NCBI RefSeq assembly: GCF_029873635.1
Contig: NC_080425.1
Location: 45,857,678 to 45,921,677, forward strand
Length of the DNA stretch: 64,000 nt
Reading direction: 5' to 3'
Origin: Malania oleifera
Taxonomy: Eukaryota > Streptophyta > Magnoliopsida > Santalales > Ximeniaceae
The notes under the pieces are model-generated. The model was not told the origin of the DNA. It saw nothing but the letters and a program-made list of their open reading frames with translations, and searched no databases. The position numbers and the translations under genes were made by a program. The stretch's first letter is position 1, and the number at the start of each line of letters is the position of its first letter. Shown one piece after another: positions 35,483 through 46,333 of this stretch.

Positions 35483-36174
35483 GACTGAACACGAAGAAAT
35501 ATTTGAAGATCTTCCAGACTATGTCAACCATCACGCTCCGTGGTGGCGATGATGGTGCGAGAAGCTACCCCTATCATGAGTTGCTCAATGATGAAGGTTC
35601 CAAGGAACAGTTCGACTAGGGCACTGAAGGCATAACAGGTTTAGCATGGTCAATCGAGTCGCACCTTGGAAGTGCGACCAGGTCGACGCCAGTTGACTTC
35701 AGAATTCTATTTCCCAATTTTTTTGCCAATTGTTTCCTGATTTGGATCTGAACGTGTGTAAACCCTAAGGGGTATAAATTGAAACTTCTAGGGGGTCAAG
35801 CTATCAAGCCAGGAGGTTGTCACTGTATTCATTTCGTTTTTCAAATTGCAAAGTTTTAACATAGTTTCTGTTTTTGCTCTGTGGAGATTTTGAATTTCAA
35901 TCAAAGCAATGTTTACATTATCTTTTATCATCTTGTCTTTGTGTTTGATTGCGTGCATAATGACTAGCTAATCTCCCAGATTCTCTGGTTGCGATGAAAC
36001 CCTAAGTTAGATTCACAAAGCTAGGGTTTAGTTGATTGTCTATAATAGGGTATGGTTGCATGATGTTATTTAGACTTTTCTGAATTAATTTTCACAATCA
36101 AAGTGCTTAGATTAGCGTGGACCAAGCCAAATCTATGTTCATGCAACGAGATTAGAAAGGAATCGTATTTGTTG
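35483..36174 (+). repeat. Athila 3' LTR, second segment
   Basis: This is the continuation after the solo LTR, containing GTGCGACCAGGTCGACGCC at about 35675-35695. It is cut at 36174 by the Tekay element and resumes at 45355. Confidence 0.6.
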
Positions 36175-38361
36175 TGTAATAACCCAAAAAAAAAATGTGT
36201 AGAATAATAGTCATTTAGTTAGTATCAAAACGAAAGTGTTTCTCTATTAGAATCCTTGATTCCATATTTGATACCTAAGAAAGACCTTGTCTAAGCGAGT
36301 GCTTAGAGACCATTGCGACTCAGTTGCTCCCTGAAGTTGGCCTAATCAAAATGGAATTTCATAAGATAAACATGGTAGACATTGTTTGTATACGTAAATA
36401 AGTACATAAAATAATGTTTTGACTGACATAATTTGTAGAAATATATGATAAAATAATAATAATAATATAGATATCCTATGCGGGGCCCACATGAGTCTTG
36501 AAGCCGTGTGGGGGTCCACATGAGTCTCAAAGCTGTGTACGGCTCATAAAACCGTATAAGGACTATTAAAGTTACGTAGGACCCACTTGGGTTTCAAAGT
36601 TGTGTGGGACCCACAAGACCATGTGGGCCCATAAGAGTTTTCAAAATTCAAACTTAATTCTTTTTTTAAAAAATAAAAAATAAATAAATACTAAAACATA
36701 ACTTAAAAATAATAACAATGATATTAATAATGATTTTAAATATATATATATTAAAAAAATTAATTAAAAATTAATTAAATGGGAGTGTCGTCAAGCACTC
36801 TCATTTCCCCCACATGATCCTCATCCCATACTTAACTCATACTTAGCTCATCCCATACCCATTCCTTAATTTTAAAAAAATTATAATTTCACCCCTCCCC
36901 ACACTTTTACAAATTCCATTTCTTCCCTAAAATTTTCCTATAAATAGGAAGCTCTTAACCTTCATTTTTCAACAAAAATTTTTCAAGTAATAGAAGGATT
37001 AGTGAGTGAAAGAATTAGTGGTGGAGGGAGAATTTTGGTTATAATTAAATTCTCACTCACCCACTCTTTCCGGTCTCATTTTTTAAAGATATTCGTTGTG
37101 TTCAAGGTAAAGGAAGAGTTAAGTAAATTTGATTATGTTAGATTTTCATTTAAAATTTATACCTGAGTTTATTTGTAAGTAAATTTCGATTATGTTACTT
37201 AGTTTCATAAAATTTCCCTGATTTTATTTTTATGCAATTTAATTATACCAGTTTTTATCTTTAATATTCTTGCATTTATTTTTGGATTAAGAAATGTTCT
37301 AATCCACTTGGGTAATTTTCAGCATTTCTTTCTATTCAGAATATATATATTTAACACAAAAATTGTGTGGCATGAGTTTATTTTTACGTTGCATGTTTCA
37401 TGAAAATATGAGTAAAGATGAGATTTTCACGATATTTGTTTTAAATTGCATAAATTATAATAAGATGGTTTTAAAACCCCTTATGGCAAATGAAGTTCAA
37501 AGTTTCAGATGCTCGGTACCATAACTTAAAGTTTAAACGGATCAGAGTGCACCCACACTGTTTACACTTAATAAGGAAAATCTCACTTAATGATTATGTA
37601 CATTGATTTAGTTTGGTCGGTAAGCCAGTTAAGTCCAGTTTTCGGATCGCATAACCTAGTCATGGGGGCAAACATGACTTACGGCTAACAAGTCGAAGGG
37701 TGATTTTTACAATATATGTTTATACATATTTAATTACGTGTACGATTTATTGATGATTTGAAGGAAAAGTATATGTTTACATGAAAAGGGTCATTCTTGT
37801 GTCTAAATGATGATTTAAAGGAAACGTATAAGGAAAAATATATATATGTATATAATTAAATATTTTTACAATTTTAAAGTTAAAAGTTTAATTTAACAAT
37901 CGCAGTATATGGTTATTAAATTTTATTGTTATAGTTGATGGTAAAAGTTTTATTAGAAATTTTTAAATTTATTTTAAGAAGAAGTTTTGAAATTATAGTC
38001 TTAAATATTATTTTACAAAATTTTAAAAACTCATTTTGGCCACACACTAATAATAATCTTATTTACTTACTGAGCGTCGTCTCACCCCAATCATATTTTA
38101 CATTTCAGATAACTCTGAATGGCATATCGAAAATCAGGCATAGCAAGCATGCAGGCGGGGATAGAAAAAATAAAGATTAATTAGAAATATTAGTATGATG
38201 TCAGATAATTATGTATTGTGTAATTTTTCTTCTTTTAGAATAAATGATTGTAATACGATTAATTAGTACTCTGTTTTAATAATAATTGAATTTATTTACT
38301 TTCGCTTTAAATCAATGGTAAAAAGTAAAATTCCTAGATCCTTTGAGGTTGGGGTATTACA
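36175..38361 (+). repeat. 5' LTR of Tekay element (2187 bp)
   Basis: It starts TGTAATAACCC and ends GGGGTATTACA. The R-region block TTACTGAGCGTCGTCTCACC is at about 38068-38087. The minus-strand open frame at 36342-36530 recurs in the other LTR and is not a gene. Confidence 0.93.
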
Positions 38362-38385
38362 TTTTATATCAAAGCAATAGGTTAT
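38362..38385 (+). promoter_or_regulatory. Degenerate primer binding site
   Basis: TTTTATATCAAAGCAATAGG stands where TTGGTATCAGAGC is expected. The differences include G-to-A and G-to-T changes. This copy could no longer prime efficiently. Confidence 0.6.
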
Positions 38386-38547
38386 AGGTTATGTAGACTT
38401 TAAGAAATAATTTTACCAGAGCATAGGCATAAAGCATGACGTGGGTAAGATCGGGTAAACTAGGATGTTTTTCTTTTGCCTATAACTTTGATTAAACTTT
38501 AAAGATAAGGTTACGATTTTAAAATAACTCTAGTCGTTTCCCTCAAA

Positions 38548-39545
38548 ATGGACCCAAAGAATAATAATGTGAGTGTTGAAGAAAATGAGAATAATTTGGA
38601 GACTTGCAATGGAGAAGACATCGATGCTACTACGATGTTGTGTGATATGGCACAAATCATGGCAGAATTTCTGCGGAACCCTAAGGAACGGAATGGTCCA
38701 CCAACCTAGGAATGTTGTACGGTTGAACAGTTCAATCGAATGCACCCTTCGACTTTTGAGGGAAAAGTTGATCCAATTGCTGTAGAAGATTGGATGCAAG
38801 CAATGGAAGAAATACTACGAGTCCTTCATTGCACAGACGAAAAAAAGGTGCTATATGCTGCCTATAAAATGACTGGTGAGGCCAAACACTGGTGGAACTC
38901 GAAAAAGTTACTCCTAAAGGAAGGACCAAATCCAACAATCCTTACATGGGAGCGTTTTAAGGAAGTCTTCTTTGAATGATTTTTTCCCAAAACCACCAAA
39001 GACGCTAAGGCCAGGGAGTTTTTGGAGTTAAAACAGGGAAATATGAACGTACAACAATATGCAGCAAAATTCATTGAATTATCCCGATTTGCATCATATT
39101 TGGTTCTGGATGAATCAAAGAAAGCTCAAAAATTTGAAGAAGGCTTAAACTCTAAGATTTATGAAATGGTAACAGTATTCGAGTTCGAAGACTTCTCCAA
39201 ATTGGTAAATAAAGCAATGAAGGCAGAAGAAAGTCTACAAAGGAGTGCGGAAATATCCGACCAGAGAAAGAGGCCATGCCATAAGGGTTTCAGGTAGAAA
39301 TTAAGGACCTTCGAAAAGGAGCAACAACAACAACAATAATGTGGGGCAAGGGCAAGGAGCGAGAAATCCAAATAATGCACAAAGCACTCCTTGTCCAAAA
39401 TGCAACAAAATACATGGGGGTGAGTGTCGGGCCGGATTAGGGGTCTGTTATCAGTGTGGTAAACCTAGTCACATGCAATGAGAATGCCCACAAAACAACT
39501 CCTACAACCCAAATCAACAAAGAGGAGGCAACCAGGCACCTTGAA
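38548..39545 (+). pseudogene. Tekay gag
   Basis: ATG 38548 starts an acidic N-terminus. The retrotransposon gag core follows (HPSTFEGKVDPIAVEDWMQ at 38740, KMTGEAKHWW, WERFKEVFFE, FLELKQGNMNVQQYAAKF, FEEGLN). Stops lie at 38707-38709, 38977-38979 and 39295-39297. A zinc knuckle of the CX2CX4HX4C type is visible at about 39449-39492 but is itself split by a stop. Most stops can be read as C-to-T or G-to-A changes. Confidence 0.88.
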
Positions 39546-39940
39546 ACAATAATCAACATAACATCACTCAGGCGCGTGTCTATGCCCTCACTCCAGAAGA
39601 TGCAGAAAATACTAGTGATGTGGTGACAGGTATTATTCCCATATTCTCCAAGAAAGCAGTAGTATTATTTTATTCTGGAGTCACACACTCCTTTATATCT
39701 ACAACATATGTTAAAATATGTGGGGTAGAGACTCAGCCATTAGAAACTGAGTTATCTGTGGTTACACCAACAGGAACCTTGGTAGTATGTAGAAAAATAC
39801 TTAAATGTTACCCAATTTGTGTCGAGGAAAGAATACTACCACCTAACGTGGTAGTATTTAGTATGCACGGGTTTGACGTAATTCTTGGGATGGACTAGCT
39901 AGCTTCTAACTATGCTAATATAAATTTTTATAATAAGGAG
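39546..39940 (+). pseudogene. Tekay aspartic protease
   Basis: The pseudoprotease frame 39620-39898 shows the fold's landmarks VLFYSGVTHSFIS (the active-site DSG/DTG has become YSG, so the catalytic Asp is lost) and VILGMD near the end. It is followed by a stop and then the RT-leading frame. Confidence 0.8.
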
Positions 39941-41080
39941 GTGGTGTTTAGACATCCTGGAGAGCAAGAATACAAGTTCAATGGAACTCGTGTATGCCCT
40001 TCACCACAAATATTGTTGGCTATCCAAGCAAAGAGATTACTTTTGAATGGATGTCAGGGATACCTAGCATGCGTGGTAGAGACACCAAGGGAAGAATTAA
40101 AGCTTGAGGATATCCCAATAGTAAGGGAATTCTTGGATGTATTCCCTAAGGATTTACTTAGGCTACCTCCTGACCGCGAGATCGAGTTTGTTATCGACCT
40201 ACTACTAGGGACGACACCGATATCCAAAGCTCCATATAGAATGACACCGGTAGAATTGAAAGAACTGAAAGAACAATTACAAGAGTTGCCGTACAAAGGA
40301 TTCATCAGATCTAGCGTGTTACCATGGGGAGCACTGGTACTATTCGTTAAAAAGAAAGATGGATTGATGAGAATGTGTATTGATTATCGGGAAATAAATA
40401 AAGTAACAATTAAGAACAAGTACCCAATATCTCGCATAGATGACTTGTTTGATCAACTCCAAGGAACACAAGTCTTCTCTAAAATTGACCTCCGATCAGG
40501 GTACCATCAACTGAAAATCAAATTAGAAGATGTTCCAAAGATTGCATTTCGAACGAGATATGGTCACTATGAATTCTTAGTCATGCCATTTGGATTGACC
40601 AATGCTCTTGCTGCATTTATGGACCTTATGAACAAGGTATTTCGTGAATATCTAGATCAATTTTTGGTGGTATTCATTGATGATATTTTGATTTATTCAA
40701 AAAGCCCCCAGGAACATGAGAACCATTTGAGGCTAGTACTCAAAGTACTAAGAGAAAAGAAACTCTATGCCAAACTTAAGAAAAGTGAGTTCTTGCTAGA
40801 AAGAGTTGCATTTTTAGGGCACGTGATATCTAAGGATGGTATTTCTATGGACCCAAGTAAAATCGAGGCAGTAGTGGATTGGGCGAGACCGAAGAATATT
40901 CATGAGATCAGGAGTTTCTTAGGTCTGGCAAGATATTATCGTAGATTTGTGGAAGAGTTTCCTAAAATATCTGGTCCTCTGACAAGATTAACAAGAAAGA
41001 ATGTGAAGTACGAGTGGACTGATGAATGTGAGCAAAGCTTTCAAGAATTAAAGCAATGCTCATCACTGCCCCAGTGCTGA
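39941..41080 (+). pseudogene. Tekay reverse transcriptase
   Basis: An uninterrupted 379-codon frame carries the full RT core: an [16 protein letters not shown] linker, [43 protein letters not shown] (catalytic Asp), [17 protein letters not shown] with the FIDD box at 40673-40684, GHVISKDGI and [14 protein letters not shown]. The frame breaks near 41058, where the RNase H continues in another frame. Apart from this the catalytic residues are present. Confidence 0.93.
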
Positions 41081-41577
41081 CAATTCCATCAGGAGAAGAT
41101 GGTTTTGTGATTTACAGTGATGCATCTCGGAAAGGGCTCGGGTGTGTATTAATGCAACAGGGGAAGGTCATTGCATATGCTTCTCGACAACTCAAGGAGT
41201 ACGAGAAGAATTATCCAACACACGAATTGGAACTGGCAGCTGTGGTATTCACACTAAAGATCTAGAGACACTATCTGTATGGTGAAAGGTGTGAGATTTT
41301 TACAGACCATAAATGTCTCAAATACTTTTTCACACAAAATGAATTAAACATGAGACAGAGAATATGGTTAGAATTAATTAAAGATTATGATTTAACCATC
41401 AACTATCACCCGGGAAAAGCCAACGTGGTAGCAAATGCATTAAGTCGAAAGTCAATGAATGCGTTAGTCGCGGCAATGGTGACCCAACATCAAATCATAA
41501 TGGACCTGGAAAGATTTGGGGTGGAAATAGTGGAAGGAAATCATCAAACTCTCATTGCTAATCTGGTAATCCAATAG
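41056..41577 (+). pseudogene. Tekay RNase H
   Basis: The RNase H fold is seen in [16 protein letters not shown] (first Asp), [10 protein letters not shown] (Glu) and TDHKCLKYF (Asp), followed by [16 protein letters not shown]. It is divided by stops at about 41263-41265 and 41575-41577. It is out of frame with the RT segment it overlaps. Confidence 0.9.
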
Positions 41578-41599
41578 ACCTTACCGAAAAAAATTAAGG

Positions 41600-42990
41600 C
41601 TACATAGATGGAAGATGCAGAGCTAGTGAAGATTATAGGTAAGGTATAGAGTGGACTGAAGGGAGACTTTAACATCTTTGACGATGAAGTTTTGAGATTT
41701 CAAACTAGATTGTGTGTTCCCAATGACAAAGATATCAAAAGAACAATCTTGGAAGAAGTTCATCGATCTCTTTACACAGTGCATCCAGGAAGCAAGAAGA
41801 TGTATCGGGACTTGAGAGAGTCTTTTTGGTGGAATAACATGAAAAGGGAGATTGCACAATTTATGGAACAGTGTCTTACTTGTTAGCAAGTAAAGGTTGA
41901 ACATTAGAGACCAGGAGGACCACTGCAACCACTCCACATTCCCGAGTGGAAATGGGAGCACAGCTCAATGGATTCTGTAATAGGGCTACCTCCAGCACTA
42001 CATGGACAGAACGTCATTTGGGTAAATTGTTGATCGTCTAACGAAGACCGCTCACTTTATTCTAATCAAAGTTAACTACTCTATGACCAAGCTTGTAGAG
42101 TTGTATATTCAAAAGATAGTTAGACTACGTGGCGTGCCCGTGTCTATCGTATTAGATCGAGATCCACGATTCACATCACAATTCTAGAAGAGTTTGCGAA
42201 GAGCATTGGGATCACGACTTACTTTCAGCACAACATTTAATCCTAAAACTGATGGACAATTGGAGAGAACCATTCAGATATTGGAAGATATGTTAAGAGC
42301 TTGTGTACTAGATTTGAAGGGAAGTTGGATTCAGTATCTGCCGTTAGTTGAGTTCGCCAATAACAACAATTATCAATCCAGCAGCACAGAGATGGCACTG
42401 TATGAAGCATTATATGGTCGAAAGTGTTGATCCCCATTATATTGGGATGAGGTTGGTGAATGACGAATTTTAGGTCCTGAGATCATACAAAGGACCTTTG
42501 AGAAAATTAAGCTCATTCAGGACAAAATAAAAATTGCTCAAAGTCAGCAAAGGAGCTATGCGAATACCCGTCGGCGTGAGTTGGAGTTTGAAGTAGGGGA
42601 TAATACATATTTAAAAGTCACTCCAATGAAAAGAATCATAAGTTTTGGGGAAAAGGGCAAAGTAAACCCCCGGTATATTGGACCATTTGAGGTATTAGAG
42701 AAGATTGGTTTAGTCGCTTACAGAATTGCCTTACTTCTTGCACTATCGAGAATTCATGATGTATTTCATGTCTCAATGTTGAAGAAGTATGTTCCAGACC
42801 ATTCTCATGTGATAAGTTATGAGTCGTTAAAAGTTAGTGACACTCTATCATATGAAGAAGTACCAATCCAGATTTTAGACAAGAAAGATCAGGAGTTACG
42901 CACAAAGAAGATTTCATTGGTAAAAGTACTCTAGCATAGCCATGACATTGAGGAAGCATCATGGGAACTAGAAGTAGAAATGCGCCAGAA
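41600..42990 (+). pseudogene. Tekay integrase with C-terminal region
   Basis: A zinc-binding HHCC module (HPGSKKMYRDLRESFWW..CLTC) is at 41782-41886. The catalytic core traces follow: [10 protein letters not shown] (Asp) at about 41967, DRDPRF at about 42160, and DGQLERTIQILEDML, which provides the Glu, at about 42250. The C-terminal part (42581-42934: EVGDNTYLKVTP, RYIGPFEVLEKIG, RIHDVFHVSMLKKY) and an EEASWELEVEMRQKYPHLF segment (42951-43007) match the Tekay/Del type, where the tail is chromodomain-like. Several stops are present. Confidence 0.9.
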
Positions 42991-43090
42991 ATACCCACAT
43001 CTCTTCAACGATAGCAGGATCGGATAAAAGCACAACATTATACAAGGTACTCATTTTAATTTTAGTAAATTTCGAGGACGAAATTTTTAT

Positions 43091-43103
43091 AAGGAGGGGA
43101 GGA
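43091..43103 (+). promoter_or_regulatory. Polypurine tract of Tekay element
   Basis: AAGGAGGGGAGGA immediately precedes the 3' LTR start TGTAATAACC. Confidence 0.93.
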
Positions 43104-45354
43104 TGTAATAACCAAAAAAAAAAAATGTAGAATAATGGTCATTTAGTTAGTATCAAAACGAAAGTATTTCTCTATTAGGATCCTTGATTCCATGTTTGAT
43201 GCCTAAGAAATACCTTATCTAAGTGAATGCTCAGAGACCATTGCGGCTTAGTCGCTCCATGGAGGTCAGTCTGGTTAAAATGAAATTTCATAAGATAAAT
43301 ACGGTAGACACTGTTTGTATATGTAAATAAGTACATAAAATAATGTTTTATCTGACATAATTTGTAAAAATATATGATAAAGTAATAATAATATAGGTAT
43401 CCTATGCGGGGCCCACAAGACTGTGTGAGACCCACATGAGTCCTGAAGCCGTGTGGGGGTCCACATGAGTCTCAAAGCTATGTAGGGCTCATAAAATCGT
43501 ATGAGAACTATTGGAGTTATGTAGAACCTACTTGGGTTTCAAAGTTATGTGGGGTCTAGATGAGTTTTCGAAATTCGAACTTAATTCTTTTTTCAAAAAA
43601 GTAAAAAATAAATAAATACTAAAACATAGCTTAAAAATAATAACAATGATAATAATAATGATTTTAAAAATATATATATATATTAAAAAAATTAATTAAG
43701 TAATTAATTAATTAAGTAAATTAATTAAAAATTAATTAAATGGGAGTGTCGGCTAACACTCCCATTTCCCTCACATGATCCTCATTTCCATCCTATACTT
43801 AGCCCATATCTAACCTATCCTATGCCCCGTTCCTTAATTTTAAAAAAATTATAATTTCACCCCTCTCTCCACACTTTTACAAATTTTATTTCTTCCCCAA
43901 AATTTCCCTATAAATAGGAAACTCGTAACCTTCATTTTTCACAAAAATTTTCCAAGAGAAGGATTAGTGATTGAAAGAATTAGTGGTAGAGGAAGAATTT
44001 TGGTTATAATTAAATTCTCACTCACCCATTCTTTCCGGTCTCATTTTTTAGAGATATTCGTTGTATTCAAGGTAAAGAAAAAGGTAAGTAAATTTGATTA
44101 TGTTAGATTTTCATTTAAAATTTATACCCGAGTTTATTTATAAGTAAATTTCGATTATGTTACTTAGTTTCATAAAATTCCCTTGAGTTTATTTTTTCGC
44201 ATATTTAATTATACCGGTTTTAATCTTTAATATTCTTGCATTTATTTTTGGATTAAGAAATGTTCTAATCCACTCAGGCAATTTTCAGCATTTCTTTCTA
44301 TTCAATGTACATATATATATTTAACACAAAAATTATGTGGCATTAGTTTATTTTTACGTTACATATTTCATGAAAATATGAGTAAAGATGAGATTTTTAC
44401 AATATTATTTTAAATTGCATAAAATATAATAAGATGGTTTTAAAACCCCTTATGGCAAAGGAAGTTCAAAGTTATAGATGCTTGGTACCGTAACTTAAAG
44501 TTTAAACGGATCAGAGTGTACCCACACTATTTACAGAGTGGTTTCATATGTTAGTGGATTTTTTTTGAGTGCACTCCTGATTCTAGACCAGGACTTAATA
44601 AGGAAAATCTCACTTAATGATTATGTACGTTGATTTAGTTTAGTCGGCCAACCAGCTAAGTCCAGTCTTCGGACCGCTCAACCCAGTCATGGGGGTAAAC
44701 ATGACTTACAGTTAACAGGCCTAAGGATGATTTTTACAATATACGTTTATACATATTTAATTACGTGTACAGATTTATTGATGATTTGAAGGAAAAATAT
44801 ATGTTTATATGAAAATGGTCATTCTTGTGCCTAAATGATGATCTAAAGGAAACATATAAGGAAAAGTATATATATGTATATAATTAAATATTTTTACAGT
44901 TTTAAAGTTAAAAGTTTAATTTAACAGTTACAGTATATAATTATTAAATTTTATTGTTATAGTTGATGGGAAAAGTTTTATACAGAAATTTTTAAATTTA
45001 TTTTAAGTTACGAAATTTTAAAAGTTCATTTTGGCCGCATACTAATAATAATCTTATTTACTTACGGAACATCGTCTCACCCCAATCATATTTTACATTT
45101 CAAATAACTCTAAATGGCATATTGGAACTTAGGCATAGTAAGCATGTAGGTGGGGATAGAAAAAATAAAGATTGATTAGAAATTTTAGTATGATGTCAGA
45201 TGATTATGTATTGTGTAATTTTTCTTCTTTTAGAAAAAATGATTGTAATACGATTAATTAGCAATCTAGTTTAATAATAATTGAGTTTATTTACTTCCGT
45301 AGTAAATCAATGGTAAAAAATAAATATCCCAGATCTTTCAGGGTTGGGGTAACA
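43104..45354 (+). repeat. 3' LTR of Tekay element (2251 bp)
   Basis: It is the partner of 36175-38361. It includes about 50 bp (near 44532-44590, TTACAGAGTGG..) absent from the first LTR, and ends GGGGTAACA. The minus frames 43175-43475 are shared with the other LTR. Confidence 0.93.
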
Positions 45355-45850
45355 CGCTGGATAGGGTATACCTGGTTCTACGAATCATGCTTTGGACGAT
45401 TGGTGCAAACCCGGATACGCTATATTACTCAAGCAAATTACTTGTCTTTATTTAGGGTTCATCCTATGCATTCATATTAGGATGAACCGTTGAAGTCCCA
45501 TTATGGATAATTGATGAAACCTTAATTTTTGCGAATTAATAGCTTAGGGTAGATTCATAACTGGGAAATTACTCTCCCATAAGGACTTCACATTGTGCCC
45601 ATCTTAGTATAGTTGAATTAATTCATTTGATTTCATAGTTCTAAATAGAAAATCCAACATTCAACATTTTCTTATTGTTTTTAGCGTAGTAAAGTAGATC
45701 GATTTTGGTACACCACTGCATTGAGTCCCTAAGGATAACATCCGACTTACTGTTTTACCGAACTTAGGAGTAGTTAAGGATTTATAAATTTTATCTTTAC
45801 TAGTTAAGGACCCAAGCCTTGGCGAAACTATTAAAATCCAATGCTCAACT
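45355..45850 (+). repeat. Athila 3' LTR, last segment
   Basis: The sequence CGCTGGATAGGGTATACCTGG.. after the Tekay element continues the Athila LTR (compare 36160-36174). The LTR should end in CA near 45846, but no target duplication could be paired because the 5' end of the Athila element is missing. The minus frame 45661-45855 is not a gene. Confidence 0.55.
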
Positions 45851-45864
45851 TGCACCCGGGGGGG

Positions 45865-46024
45865 TGTTGAGGATCATGCTGAGGATCTTTTGCTTTAATA
45901 TTAAGAGATTATTCTGTATATACTTTCCGTTCTCTAATTAATATATAATTGATATATAATTGACATGTAATTATTACACACAATACTTAATTCAATATAA
46001 ATAAACAATATTGGCCACTTTACA
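45865..46024 (+). mobile_element. Short Copia-type LTR (160 bp)
   Basis: It starts TGTTGAGG after a CCCGGGGGGG purine run and ends CCACTTTACA, with a promoter-like TATAAATAAAC near the 3' end (about 46000-46010). The length, the G-run before it and the AATATAAATAAAC motif resemble 3' LTRs of small plant Copia elements such as Ale. No target duplication or second LTR was found. Confidence 0.55.
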
Positions 46025-46102
46025 AGCCTGGTGGTTTTCAAACCTACAAGCAATCCATCAACTGTTGTCACAGAATTTGTCTGTGTAGTCTCATGGCAAC
46101 CA

Positions 46103-46333
46103 TCAGGATCTTGCTTTGATGGCCAAATGCTTCCACTCATGAATCTTTTTTTTTTTTTTTTTGCTCAGAAAGAAAGTCTCCATTTTTCTCATGTGAGCTG
46201 TCGGCCCAGTGGGCGAGTATGCTACTAATTGCTCTGTTTTCTTGCTTCCCACTGTCTTCACCATCCTATCTTCCATCAAACATGGGGCTTTATAAGTTGA
46301 CTCTAATGGGTTAGGCAAGGGGGAGATCCGCAT
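46103..46333 (-). pseudogene. Hydrolase exon 14, conserved tail block out of frame
   Basis: An open frame from the acceptor GTGCTGCAG (exon starts 46333) encodes YKAPCLMEDRMVKTVG, resembling the GPYVN..MEDG.VAAVG tail of relatives. Spliced to exon 13 it would be read in another frame and stop at TAG 46305-46303. A 19-A run on minus (46148-46166) follows. The C-terminal transmembrane part known from relatives was not found between here and the Copia LTR at 46024. Confidence 0.6.

Larger units (their letters stand above)
36175..45354 (+). mobile_element. Nearly complete Tekay/Del Gypsy element
   Basis: LTRs are at 36175-38361 and 43104-45354, with a mutated PBS at 38362-38385, gag, protease, RT, RNase H and integrase in canonical Gypsy order, and a PPT at 43091-43103. 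The flanks TGTTG (36170-36174) and CGCTG (45355-45359) differ only by two C/T changes, consistent with a decayed target duplication. The polyprotein has several stops and one evident frameshift but is the best preserved element in the window. It lies inside the Athila 3' LTR. Confidence 0.92.
13590..45850 (+). mobile_element. Athila/Tat Ty3-Gypsy element, 3' half, with five later insertions
   Basis: Pieces belonging to one element, in order: pol 13590-15918, pol 25920-26245, pol end and the region after it 28073-33378, LTR continuation 35483-36174 and 45355 to about 45850. Reading frame or sequence sense resumes across each insertion. Diagnostic features are the Athila-type RT, the short block after pol (GTCTGGCTAAAAACAATAAA..GAGGCAACCCAAG, about 28178-28220), a long env-like region, and a PPT/LTR junction near 32960. 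The 5' LTR, gag, protease and first RT residues are missing, replaced at 13589/13590 by the Tekay-like element. Confidence 0.8.

Noticed and set aside
36342..36530. Minus-strand frame, repeated at 43175-43475
   Set aside because: It is an LTR duplicate with no protein signature.
45661..46140. Minus frames near the Copia LTR as hydrolase C-terminal exons
   Set aside because: The first lies in the Athila LTR. The second (45934-46140) overlaps the LTR end and shows no similarity to the tail I expect.
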